NCBI GenBank assembly: GCA_029564465.1
Contig: JAKQPY010000120.1
Location: 1-50,863, forward strand
Direction of reading: 5' to 3'
DNA from: JAGOEF01 sp029564465
GTDB taxonomy: Bacteria; Bacteroidota; Bacteroidia; Bacteroidales; ML635J-15
Length of the DNA: 50,863 bases
Position 1 is the first letter of the stretch. The number at the start of each line of letters is the position of its first letter. Below the pieces are notes generated by a model. The model did not search any database, had not been told where the DNA came from, and saw only the letters and a list, made by a program, of their open reading frames with translations. Below are positions 18,796 to 27,491 of this stretch, piece by piece. Both the position numbers and the translations under genes were made by a program.

Positions 18796-20301
18796 CTAAA
18801 GTTTTAGCACTCGCAGGTTAACCCATGCCTGACCAGTGAAAATTCCCAGCATGTACATACCGGATGCCAGGTGTGAAATGTTGATTGCGGAATCGCTGCC
18901 GGTATTACCCGAGAGTACACATTCTCCTGCCACTGAATATAGCCTGAAATCTTGGTTTTCATTCCCACCTTCGATTCGTATGCAGTCCGACGCAGGGTTG
19001 GGAAATATACGTATTGTTGATGTCGTATGCGCAGTAATACCCACGTTCAGCAGGTCGTCGCAGTCGTAAGGAGTACCCCATTCGGTATTGTCTTTTTTGA
19101 AGTAAACAAGCTCAGAAATATTAGTACCGACAAAACCATTATTTCCATGATAATAGCCTCCGAGTCCTTTAATGTAGTATCCACCTCCACCCCCATCATA
19201 ATACAAGTATGTCAGATATTCGTCATAATAATCATTAAAGATATGCGGACTATAGTATTTTGTATTTGTTGAGGATGTAAACCATGTTATTAATCCTGTA
19301 TCACCAAAAGGCTCAAGTGGCAACCGGTTTAAATCTGAATTTTCAGGGCTAGAGAACACAATTTTTTGGGTAACAGTATCTTTGCTTGCGTTCACCGTAT
19401 AAGATTGAGAATTTCCATCAAATTGGTTGTATTCTGTCCGCTGACACCGTTCAATGGTAAATAGCAGGGTGTCGTCGTTATTTATAAAATCACGTCCCAG
19501 ATACTTGTTAATAATGCTACTATATTGGTAGTAGCCATTAGGCCCCATCATAGAATTTGTTTCACCAATATGCAGTTCATCTCCGGGATGAATATCAAAG
19601 ATTTCTCGCGCTGTAATATTTTGAAAGCCCAGTTCAGGTTCGGCAATCCCGATGAGGTGATACATGTTGCTTTCGTGATACAGTCCCCAGGAATCGTAAG
19701 TAGCCGGGTGGAACGGGAAGTTATAGAAATCGGTGATGGTAACAAAACCATAGTTTTTGCTTAGCTTAAGCAGGCATCCCAGCACCATATTTATACTGTC
19801 GCCACAGGAAGCACCTGACCAGTATTCTCCATCAGTTTTTTTAATCCGCAGCTGAATGGTCTTCACCGAATCGGGAATACCGAGCACTTCTTCGATGCCC
19901 ATTTCCACAACGGTGGCCTCCACCCAGTTGCCGCCGGTATAGCGGAAAACTTCCCAGCTGTCGTTAAGCTGGGCTTGAGTTTCGATTCTGACTTCGCGGT
20001 TGTTGCGGTTATAAAAGAGGTAAGTGCCACCCGGAATTTCCGAAAATTTGTTTCCGGTCCAATGACCACCCAATTCAAAGTAATCGTATCCGTTTACCAG
20101 TGGCCTGATCATACGAAAACCGAAATAGTCGGTTGTGTCGCCATGCTGATACACCGAATCGATGCGAATCGGATAGACCTCCGACAAGTCGCTGTAGAAG
20201 TGGCTTATAGTTTCGGTTTTTATGCATTGCCAGTTTTGTGCACTCAGCCAAAGCGAAGGAAACAGCAGCAAAATTGCAGAAAAGCTCAGAAAACGCTTCA
20301 T
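18796..20301 (-). CDS. Secreted protein with T9SS type A sorting domain
   Basis: A 501-residue protein with a signal peptide (MKRFLSFSAILLLFPSLWLSAQ) and a C-terminal type A sorting domain (TIRIFPNPASDCIRIEGG ... LYSVAGECVLSG ... GMYMLGIF). The central 400 residues are rich in Tyr, Gly and Asp and resemble uncharacterised Bacteroidota cargo; I recognise no catalytic domain. It should be exported by Sec and then T9SS to the surface. A consensus -7 box TATATTTG lies at 20327-20334 on the minus strand, 25 bp before the ATG. Confidence 0.8.
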   Translation of the reverse strand: MKRFLSFSAILLLFPSLWLSAQNWQCIKTETISHFYSDLSEVYPIRIDSVYQHGDTTDYFGFRMIRPLVNGYDYFELGGHWTGNKFSEIPGGTYLFYNRNNREVRIETQAQLNDSWEVFRYTGGNWVEATVVEMGIEEVLGIPDSVKTIQLRIKKTDGEYWSGASCGDSINMVLGCLLKLSKNYGFVTITDFYNFPFHPATYDSWGLYHESNMYHLIGIAEPELGFQNITAREIFDIHPGDELHIGETNSMMGPNGYYQYSSIINKYLGRDFINNDDTLLFTIERCQRTEYNQFDGNSQSYTVNASKDTVTQKIVFSSPENSDLNRLPLEPFGDTGLITWFTSSTNTKYYSPHIFNDYYDEYLTYLYYDGGGGGYYIKGLGGYYHGNNGFVGTNISELVYFKKDNTEWGTPYDCDDLLNVGITAHTTSTIRIFPNPASDCIRIEGGNENQDFRLYSVAGECVLSGNTGSDSAINISHLASGMYMLGIFTGQAWVNLRVLKL

Positions 20302-20350
20302 TTTGGTTTGTTGGTTATTTCTTAGGCAAATATACGATAATTCAGGTCTA

Positions 20351-20440
20351 ATGTCAGATGTCAGATGTCAAATGTTTTGAAAATTCTTTGTAAAAGAAAA
20401 TATTGCTATCACCAGCAAATCAACATTTGACATCTGACAT
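20351..20440. repeat. Inverted repeat built of 7-bp units (ATGTCAG/A), copy 1
   Basis: The left arm at 20351-20374 is ATGTCAG, ATGTCAG, ATGTCAA, ATG. The right arm at 20424-20440 (CATTTGACATCTGACAT) is a perfect 17-bp reverse complement of 20358-20374. The loop is 49 bases. The right arm ends 2 bp beyond the stop of the AlgX-like gene. A related element occurs at 48848-48930. Confidence 0.8.
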
Positions 20441-20442
20441 GA

Positions 20443-21876
20443 TTAATACTCGTCGTTTTCGGTCATCCAGATTGCATTGTTGCGAATGGCTTCTTCGAGA
20501 GGAACCCCTTGTTCAGCAGCCTGACGGGTTATCAGGGCAAGCCACTGCTCATCGCTTTTTATACTGTAGATATAGAATTCGACGCTACCCAAAGGGGCAG
20601 TTGATTCGCGCAGTTGTGCCTCATTGAGCAGTTCGGCTGCAAGAGCTTTGTTTTTTCTTACGGCAGCATCATACACTTCCAGGAATTGGTCGTGGTCTTT
20701 GGTAATGTCGTTCTGATAGTAAAAAACACCATCGGCTTTGTAGGCCGGGTTAAAGAGCTTGTAGGCCATGTCTTCGAAATTCCAGAAGGCAGTGTACATA
20801 AAGGTTTCGGCACATTCGAGCACGATGATGTCGCGCTTCATAATTTCTTCTTTAATGTTCAGGTTGTAGTTATACAATTCCTGTGTGTAATATTCGGGAT
20901 ATACCATTACATTGTAGTACCAGAAACGGTAATCTTTAAACAGGTACTCACCGAGGCCGTATTTCAGCCAGTGGAATATGTAACTGTCGCCAACTATTAA
21001 GGCATTAATCTCGGGTGTAACAGTATCGGCATTGCTGAACTTCGGGTAAGCGAGGGTAGTTTCATTCAGCGGGAACATCAGGTTCATCAGGTCGCCTGTG
21101 TCGTAGTCCTCTCCCCTGGGTTGATGTGTTTTATCGATACCGGAAACCGTAAGCGCGGGTACTTTTTTTCCGGTCAGTTGCGAAATATGGTTTACAAAGG
21201 TATCGAGGGCAAGATACATTCCGTAGTCGCTCCAGTGTACACCATAGGTGGGGTAAAGGGGCCAGGATGCCGTGTCTTTCATCTGCATGAAACAGGCTTG
21301 CAGATCGAGGGTGTTGATTCCCAGTTCGGCGCAGGTTTGCTTGAAGCACCGGTAGTTGGTGTTCCCGTGTTTGTTTTGCTGATACCTGTCGGGAATAAAT
21401 TCGTGAAAAAATGAGGCTTTACCGGGTGCCAGCACTACCAGCAAATCGATGCCTGCCCGTGCCAGTGTGTCCTGAATATATTTAATGCGTTCACAACGCT
21501 GGCGGATCAGCTCTTTGCCAATGAAATACTCACCATTGTATTCACGGATATAATCGGTCTGAAACAACTGATTGTTTTTGCCTATCACGACCGTTTTTGC
21601 AGTTGATTTTGAGAATAACCTGTAGTTAACTTCGTTGTACATCCGGATTAATGGAGCCCTGAACACGGTATTGTTGTCGAGGTAAGCTCCGAGACTATCC
21701 TGAAACTCAGCACTCATCCAGGTTTTAAGGGTAAATCGCGGACGCTGATAGGTGCTTGCAAAACCCTTGAGGGGTTCAAACCTCAGGTGAATAAATCCGG
21801 TGTTTTCAATAAGGGCCGTCAATAAAAGTATGGCAACTATGAATCCGAACAATATGTGTTTGTAGCGGCTTTTCAT
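20443..21876 (-). CDS. AlgX/AlgJ-like SGNH-type O-acetyltransferase accessory protein
   Basis: A 477-residue protein with one N-terminal membrane anchor (about residues 7-26) and a periplasmic AlgX/AlgJ-like domain. The TYGVHWSDYGMY segment has the conserved His 214, and VGDSYIFHW has the likely nucleophile Ser 298. In AlgX the His is part of a D-x-H-W motif; the Asp position is Gly here, as I recall for other Bacteroidota members. Such proteins transfer acetyl groups to polysaccharides after an MBOAT protein moves acetyl across the inner membrane. The MBOAT gene lies 52 bp upstream in the same direction, so the two should work as a pair. The glycan substrate is unknown. Confidence 0.78.
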   Translation of the reverse strand: MKSRYKHILFGFIVAILLLTALIENTGFIHLRFEPLKGFASTYQRPRFTLKTWMSAEFQDSLGAYLDNNTVFRAPLIRMYNEVNYRLFSKSTAKTVVIGKNNQLFQTDYIREYNGEYFIGKELIRQRCERIKYIQDTLARAGIDLLVVLAPGKASFFHEFIPDRYQQNKHGNTNYRCFKQTCAELGINTLDLQACFMQMKDTASWPLYPTYGVHWSDYGMYLALDTFVNHISQLTGKKVPALTVSGIDKTHQPRGEDYDTGDLMNLMFPLNETTLAYPKFSNADTVTPEINALIVGDSYIFHWLKYGLGEYLFKDYRFWYYNVMVYPEYYTQELYNYNLNIKEEIMKRDIIVLECAETFMYTAFWNFEDMAYKLFNPAYKADGVFYYQNDITKDHDQFLEVYDAAVRKNKALAAELLNEAQLRESTAPLGSVEFYIYSIKSDEQWLALITRQAAEQGVPLEEAIRNNAIWMTENDEY

Positions 21877-21928
21877 ATCATGCCATTATTACGTGTATAT
21901 TGCGAAACATCCTCATGACTTACCGGTA

Positions 21929-23350
21929 TCAGAATCTGAAATATATAAACGGGTTAAAACCCGATGCAGTAATGGAAGCCAGACAGATAATCAGCAATAC
22001 GATAACCACTAAGGCCATGATGAAATATCCAGCCGTTGTGTAGTTTGAGTAGAGGATGCGTTTTTCGATATTCAGTCCGAAGCGGAATGCCGTGAGGAAG
22101 GAGAATGCTGCTGCAATGGCGAGCATAGCCCAGAACTCGCGGTCGAAATACTCCATACCGCCAAAGTCGAAAGCAAACATCCGTCCGATAAAGTCGAATG
22201 CATACTGTAAATCGACACTCCGGAAAAATACCCAGCCGATGATGGCCAGCAAAAAGGTGATGAGGGTGCTCGGGAGTTTGCCGATTTTTTCGAAGAACTT
22301 CAGCAGGAACAAGCGGTCGAGAATCAGGAACAGGCCGTGATAAGCACCCCAGACTACAAATGTCCACGATGCCCCATGCCATAGTCCCGAGATAAGAAAA
22401 ACCACCCAGAGGTTAAAATATAGCCTCCATTGGGCACTCACCCGGTTTCCGCCAAGGGGAATGTATAGGTAGTCGCGCATCCAGCGGCCGAGGGTCATGT
22501 GCCAGCGCCTCCAGAATTCGGTGATACTACGGCTGATGTATGGGTTGTTGAAGTTTTCGGGAAATTTGAACCCGATCATTCGACCAATACCAATGGCCAT
22601 ATCGCTGTAGCCCGAAAAATCGAAGTAAATCTGAAAGGTATAGGCCAGAATGCCAACCCATGCTGTAGCACTCGACATATCGGCAGGTTGCATGGCAAAA
22701 ATGCGGTCGGCTTCGGCGCCCATTACGTTGGCAATCAAAACTTTTTTGGCAAGACCAATCACAAAACGGTAGAAACCGAGCAGGCGGTTGTCGATGGTTT
22801 CGTTGGCAGAACGGTCGCGTATCTGGTCGGCAACTTCGTGATAGCGCACAATGGGTCCGGCAATAAGCTGCGGGAACAGGAGTATGTACAGACATAAATC
22901 CCAGGGATTATCGAGCGGTTTGTGCTTGCCCCTGAACACATCGATACTATAGGTAAACTTCTGGAATGTGAAAAAAGAGATCCCGATGGGCAGGGCTATT
23001 TTTGTCCAGTGCAATGCCCCGGCGCCAAATGCCGACAACACCACATTGAAGTTCTCGACAAAGAAGTTCATGTACTTAAAGTACACCAGCATGCCGATAT
23101 TCAGGATTATGGTTGCGGTGAGCAACCAGCGTCTGGCCCCCGGCGAGGCGGTGTACATGGCCTTAACAATGTAGAAGTCGAGAAAAACTGAGCCCAGCAC
23201 TACAAAAATGAATGAAGGGGCACCCCAGGCGTAGAAGATTATACTGGCAACAAGGGCAATAGGGTTTTTGAAGCGTTTATCGGCCAGATAGTAGAGTACC
23301 AGAAATACCGGGAAGAAATACAGGAGAAAAATGCTGCTGCTGAATACCAC
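21929..23350 (-). CDS. MBOAT family membrane O-acyltransferase (AlgI/DltB-like)
   Basis: A 473-residue polytopic membrane protein with about 10-12 hydrophobic segments. It has the MBOAT hallmarks: SFFTFQKFTYSIDVFRG, LFPQLIAGPIVRY, the long YFDFSGYSDMAIGIGRMIGF segment, FWRRWHMTLGRWMRDYLYIPLGG, and the invariant His 325 in GLWHGASW. The family passes acyl groups, usually acetyl, across the inner membrane for exopolysaccharide or cell-wall modification. The start is GTG at 23350, giving VFSSSIFLLYFFP, the normal N-terminus. It pairs with the AlgX-like gene downstream. Confidence 0.92.
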   Translation of the reverse strand: MVFSSSIFLLYFFPVFLVLYYLADKRFKNPIALVASIIFYAWGAPSFIFVVLGSVFLDFYIVKAMYTASPGARRWLLTATIILNIGMLVYFKYMNFFVENFNVVLSAFGAGALHWTKIALPIGISFFTFQKFTYSIDVFRGKHKPLDNPWDLCLYILLFPQLIAGPIVRYHEVADQIRDRSANETIDNRLLGFYRFVIGLAKKVLIANVMGAEADRIFAMQPADMSSATAWVGILAYTFQIYFDFSGYSDMAIGIGRMIGFKFPENFNNPYISRSITEFWRRWHMTLGRWMRDYLYIPLGGNRVSAQWRLYFNLWVVFLISGLWHGASWTFVVWGAYHGLFLILDRLFLLKFFEKIGKLPSTLITFLLAIIGWVFFRSVDLQYAFDFIGRMFAFDFGGMEYFDREFWAMLAIAAAFSFLTAFRFGLNIEKRILYSNYTTAGYFIMALVVIVLLIICLASITASGFNPFIYFRF

Positions 23351-23552
23351 GTTACAACGATTATTTAGTGATGCATCCCAAAATTTTAATGCGTAAAAAT
23401 AGATAATAGTTCAGAAAAAACAAGGGGGATGAATGATGAGTATGATAATTCAATAATACAAATTATTAAAAGTACTAAATTTTTATTTTATCGCAGCAAT
23501 ATGCTGTTTGAACTGGTAATTGTCAGTCGGGCGGATTAACAAGCTTACGCTA

Positions 23553-24701
23553 TCACAGCTTCATTTCACGCTGAAGCCATTTTTTAAAAACGGGGTCGGG
23601 AATCAAGGTGCGTTTCCCTGTAATGTCGATAAGCTCTTTTTGTTCCAGCGCTTTTTTTATACGCGTAACATTGGCCGATGAGCCCAGGTTGTATTTAGCA
23701 ATAGCCGATGCAGTGCTGAGCTCTGTTTCAACACCATCAGCCAATGCCCTTAAAAGATTCAATTGGTAGCCCGACAGGTTTTCAAGATATCTATAATACA
23801 ATGTGCTGTTCTGGTTGAGAAGTTCATTGTAAGCCTGATTGAATGTTTCGTCGGAGGCTGATTCGTTTGATAATGACCACACCAACCATGCAAGGTGCTG
23901 TACGTAAGAAGAATGGTTTTCGACCGATTCACAAATTTTTAATGCGATTTCGGGGCTAATGTTCTTTCCTGTTTTTTCAAATCGTTCGCAGATGTATGCG
24001 ACCCAATGCGGTGTGTCAATCTTGGGCAGGTACATTAATTCGCCAAACTTATAGAATGGCATACTGGGCTTTGAGAATATTTCGCTCAGAAAGTGCATTT
24101 TGCTCCCATACAAACAATAGCTTGCGTCGTTTTGTAATTGCCATACACTTCGCAATTTTTTCTGAAAGTTCTTGGAGTCCGAAAAATCTGATATTTGTTG
24201 AAATTCATCTATGCAAACAATGATTTTGATGTTTTTTGCCGCTGCAATTTTTTGCGGCAGATTGAGAATATCCTGTTCGGGTTGAAGATTTTCGGAGAGA
24301 TCAAGCGACAGCGAAAAATCGTTTACAGGGTCAACGCCAAAATTTAGGCGTGGCGATAATCGTGATAGGAATTGCTTTACATTTCCGGCCCATTCTTCCC
24401 AGCGCGAGGCAGTTTGCCGAATCATTTCGGTAGAGAACATCCGGTAGAAGTCTTCTTCGCATCGGCAAAAAAAAGCGTCCATACAAACCACCTTTATATT
24501 TTCGCAGGATTCGTTAACCTGAATTGCAACCTTTTGTACCAATGAAGTTTTTCCCCACCGGCGTGGCGATACTAATATAGTATTTATGCCGTGTTCAAAG
24601 TTCATTCTCAGCCGGGCAGCTTCTTGCTCACGGTCGGTAAAATTCTCGTTGCTGGTAGCTGATCCAAAAACAAATGTTTGACTCATACGCTGCGGTTTCA
24701 T
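23553..24701 (-). CDS. ATP-binding protein with archaeal-type ATPase domain and C-terminal winged helix
   Basis: A 382-residue P-loop ATPase of the kind widespread in Bacteroidota and archaea (ATPase_2-like). FTDREQEAARL precedes the Walker A SPRRWGKTS (Lys 51), and Walker B is IIVCIDEF near 160. The last 80 residues (LRALADGVETELSTASAIAKYNLGSSANVTRIKKALEQK) look like a winged helix. The molecular role of this family is poorly defined; regulatory or mobile-element functions have been suggested. The start at 24701 fits the family; an in-frame ATG at 24686 is an alternative. Three 15-bp palindromic units sit directly at its promoter, suggesting tight or autogenous control. Confidence 0.75.
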   Translation of the reverse strand: MKPQRMSQTFVFGSATSNENFTDREQEAARLRMNFEHGINTILVSPRRWGKTSLVQKVAIQVNESCENIKVVCMDAFFCRCEEDFYRMFSTEMIRQTASRWEEWAGNVKQFLSRLSPRLNFGVDPVNDFSLSLDLSENLQPEQDILNLPQKIAAAKNIKIIVCIDEFQQISDFSDSKNFQKKLRSVWQLQNDASYCLYGSKMHFLSEIFSKPSMPFYKFGELMYLPKIDTPHWVAYICERFEKTGKNISPEIALKICESVENHSSYVQHLAWLVWSLSNESASDETFNQAYNELLNQNSTLYYRYLENLSGYQLNLLRALADGVETELSTASAIAKYNLGSSANVTRIKKALEQKELIDITGKRTLIPDPVFKKWLQREMKL

Positions 24702-24716
24702 AAGGTTAAATCATCA

Positions 24717-24747
24717 CAAATATAATAGCATTTTTAATTACTAACAA
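24717..24747 (-). promoter_or_regulatory. Promoter of the ATPase gene
   Basis: On the minus strand, a -7 box TATATTTG (24717-24724) matches TAnnTTTG, and a TTG (24745-24747) lies 20 bp upstream, the expected -33 spacing. The -33 TTG is part of the first palindromic repeat unit, so a protein bound there would block the promoter. Confidence 0.6.
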
Positions 24748-24786
24748 CTCTGTTAGTAACAAAGTTGTTAGTAACAAAGTTGTTAG
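24742..24786. repeat. Three 15-bp tandem palindromic units (operator-like)
   Basis: Units start at 24742, 24757 and 24772 in exact 15-bp register. The second and third are identical (TAACAAAGTTGTTA plus G), with TAACAA and TTGTTA as perfect inverted arms around an AG centre. The first (TAACAACTCTGTTA plus G) keeps the outer arms. The array overlaps the -33 element of the ATPase promoter. Confidence 0.85.
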
Positions 24787-24862
24787 CCATATAAAACACA
24801 GAAAATCAGAGAGAAAAGATTATTTAATTCTAATTTGTCATACGAAAAAATACGCATAAAAA

Positions 24863-24897
24863 AAGCCGGAAAACTCCTGTTGGGTGTCTTCCGGCTT
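24863..24897 (-). terminator. ilvE: Rho-independent terminator of ilvE
   Basis: On the minus strand, AAGCCGGAA and TTCCGGCTT form a perfect 9-bp stem around a 17-base loop, followed by a run of T. It begins 15 bp after the ilvE stop codon. Confidence 0.85.
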
Positions 24898-24912
24898 ATG
24901 GTTCAATTGCAA

Positions 24913-25932
24913 TTATTCAATAAAGCTAACCCAGCCAAATGGGTCTTCCACATCACCGAACTGAATGCCCACGAGGGTTTCGTACAAGCGTGTTGAAACG
25001 GGTCCGGGGATTCCGTCTTTGCAGAAGTGATACACGTGCCCCGAGTCAAGGTCGTTGATTTCGCCGATGGGTGAAATTACGGCAGCAGTACCACAGGCGC
25101 CCACTTCTTCGAATGTGCTGAGTTCGTCTTCGGCCACCGGACGGCGCTCGGTTTTATATCCCAGGTGTTCGGCCAGCTGCAGGAGGCTCTTGTTGGTGAT
25201 GGAAGGCAGGATTGAGGTACTCTGGGGTGTGATGTAGGTGTTGTTTTTGATGGCAAAAAAGTTTGCAGCGCCAATTTCGTCAATATATTTTTTCTCTTTG
25301 GCATCGAGGTACATGGGTGCGCCGTAGCCGGCTTTATGCACACGCTCGCCGCCACGCAGACTGGCTGCATAGTTGCCGCCGACTTTCAGGGTTCCGGTGC
25401 CCAGTGGGGCTGCCCGGTCGGAGTCGCGCACGATGGCTATTTTTATGGGTTTGAAACCACCCTTGAAATAAGGGCCTACCGGAGTAACAAAAATCATGAA
25501 CATATATTCGTCGGAGGGGCTTACACCCACCTTGGGGCCACTTCCGAACAGGAAGGGCCTGATATAGAGCGATGCTCCGCTGCCATAGGGCGGAACAAAT
25601 TCTTTGTTTTTCAGAACCACTGTTTTTACCATTTCGTAGAACAGGTCTTTGGGCACCGGCTGCATCAGAATTCCATCGGCAGAATTGTGCAGGCGCTGCC
25701 AGTTTTCTTCCCAGCGGAACAAACGGATGCGCCCGTCTTTGCCACGATACGCCTTGAGCCCTTCGAAGGCTTCCTGTCCGTAGTGCAACACAGTAGCGGC
25801 CATGTGTATGTTTACAAATTCAGAGTCGGTAACTTCGGGTTTGCTCCAGGCTCCGTTCTTAAAATATGCGCGGATATTGCAATTGGTTTTTACGTATCCG
25901 AAAGGCAATTGCGACCAGTTTAAATCAACCAT
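24913..25932 (-). CDS. ilvE: Branched-chain amino acid aminotransferase
   Basis: A 339-residue PLP enzyme that carries out the last step of valine, leucine and isoleucine synthesis with glutamate as amino donor. Landmarks are HYGQEAFEGLKAYRG near 51, the SLYIRPFLFGSGPKVGV segment near 130, the PLP Lys 183 in GTLKVGGNYAASL, and VGACGTAAVISPIG near 278. Length is normal for the type II BCAT group. A TAATTTTG box (25964-25971, minus strand) lies 31 bp before the ATG, so the gene is probably transcribed alone, ending at the hairpin at 24863-24897. Confidence 0.95.
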   Translation of the reverse strand: MVDLNWSQLPFGYVKTNCNIRAYFKNGAWSKPEVTDSEFVNIHMAATVLHYGQEAFEGLKAYRGKDGRIRLFRWEENWQRLHNSADGILMQPVPKDLFYEMVKTVVLKNKEFVPPYGSGASLYIRPFLFGSGPKVGVSPSDEYMFMIFVTPVGPYFKGGFKPIKIAIVRDSDRAAPLGTGTLKVGGNYAASLRGGERVHKAGYGAPMYLDAKEKKYIDEIGAANFFAIKNNTYITPQSTSILPSITNKSLLQLAEHLGYKTERRPVAEDELSTFEEVGACGTAAVISPIGEINDLDSGHVYHFCKDGIPGPVSTRLYETLVGIQFGDVEDPFGWVSFIE

Positions 25933-26132
25933 AGTAATAAAATTTTGCGGTTAATAAGCACACCAAAATTAGGCTTTATGCTTGAATTATCCTAATATCA
26001 GGGTATGTTTTGTACCATAAAGAATTAGTTGCAATTTTTACGCTGGCGATAAAGCGACCGGTATTAATTGCTGTTTTACTGGTGAAAATTTTCATTACCT
26101 TTACAGGCAAATCAATACGTAACATCATTACC

Positions 26133-27434
26133 ATGAAAACGAATCCCAGGACAGGCATTGCAGTTATTTTTGCCTGTATTTTGCTGTTTGTTGTTGCCGG
26201 ATGCAACGAAGATTCAAATTTTTTCGAAACACTTTTTAGCAAAAAAGTGAAGATTTCAGGGAAAATAGACCGCTCGAAAAGCGGTTCTTCCGATAACCAA
26301 AAAAACACCGACAACGACTACACCCTTGATCAGGCCGAGAAAGTTTTGATTTTTTACGGACGAAAATATGATTTGGTTAATATTCGTAACGATGGTTCGT
26401 TTTCGGGGCGTGCACCTCTGGGCAGTGCTACTGCGGTGGCATTTCTCACCGAAAACAACGAATTTATCGGAAACCTGTTTGTAGGTGGTATCAATTTTTT
26501 ACCCTTGGTTTCGGATAATGGCGAATTAAGCGAAATCGACCTGGAGGAATTAACCCTCGATGGCGACCGGGTGATTCCTGCCAACGATCCGCTGGGAAGT
26601 CAGATTATCCTCAGTGAGGCAGAACTTGAGTTTATGAATGAAGTAGGGGCTTATTATCGTTCGCTTTCGAAAAATATCGACATGAATAATAATATTACGC
26701 CTGATGTAATGGAACATGGCATCATCGACATAACCATCTGCTCAAATTTCTTTGCCGGAAAATTCGGGGTTAACAACAGCGCTGCAGAATTGGGTTCGTT
26801 CGATGCAAGTTCCATCAATTATACGATTTTTATGGAAGGTCCTATCGAGTGGATATCATCTTCCGACAACAGTATTCCCGAAAATGCCTATATATCGGGT
26901 CCAGCCGACGATCCTTGTACCGACCTGCGCAATGCCGGTAATTCGTATTCCAACAACAGCAATTTTAAGGTGAATTTTGCAAGGGGTCTCAATGATGGCG
27001 TATTTTTGCCTTTTCCGGCCGGTATTTATACCCTGCATATTGACAATCAGGAGTTTACGTTTTATTATTCAAACCTGAACACATTCAATTATTGGGTGCT
27101 GGCAATTCCTACACTTATTACCAATAGTGAGAATCAGGTAACCCATATTCAACTTCACTATCAATTTCCGGATGGAACCGAAATTGACCCGCAAAGACTT
27201 CTAAGCACGGGTATTAGTATCGATATTTCCGGCGAAAATTACAATAATATTTTATCGCAGTTGTATGAATCTGGAGATGGCTCAGATCCTGAATATGACT
27301 ACCACAATATAGAACTCGAAACACCGATATCCCTTGATGATATTCAATCGGTAAGAATTGGATATGGCGATTTGTTTGGCAACGAATGTGGCAATTCGTG
27401 GGGTAAGCAGTTAACGCAATACAAGAAGAAATGA
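26133..27434 (+). CDS. Lipoprotein of unknown function
   Basis: A 433-residue protein. The ATG at 26133 gives a lipoprotein signal (MKTNPRTGIAVIFACILLFVVAGC) with lipobox VVAGC; the longer frame to 26010 crosses the likely promoter (TACCTTTA, 26096-26103). The mature part begins with a Ser/Lys/Asp-rich linker (DRSKSGSSDNQKNTDNDYT). A beta-rich region of about residues 60-150 resembles the carboxypeptidase-regulatory-like folds seen in Bacteroidota lipoproteins. I do not recognise a family. It is divergent from ilvE and convergent with the phosphatase gene, so it is transcribed alone. Confidence 0.65.
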   Translation: MKTNPRTGIAVIFACILLFVVAGCNEDSNFFETLFSKKVKISGKIDRSKSGSSDNQKNTDNDYTLDQAEKVLIFYGRKYDLVNIRNDGSFSGRAPLGSATAVAFLTENNEFIGNLFVGGINFLPLVSDNGELSEIDLEELTLDGDRVIPANDPLGSQIILSEAELEFMNEVGAYYRSLSKNIDMNNNITPDVMEHGIIDITICSNFFAGKFGVNNSAAELGSFDASSINYTIFMEGPIEWISSSDNSIPENAYISGPADDPCTDLRNAGNSYSNNSNFKVNFARGLNDGVFLPFPAGIYTLHIDNQEFTFYYSNLNTFNYWVLAIPTLITNSENQVTHIQLHYQFPDGTEIDPQRLLSTGISIDISGENYNNILSQLYESGDGSDPEYDYHNIELETPISLDDIQSVRIGYGDLFGNECGNSWGKQLTQYKKK

Positions 27435-27491
27435 GGTTATTAGCATTTTAAGGTCAGTTCTTTTACGAAAAATCGTAATTAGTAGGGCTTG

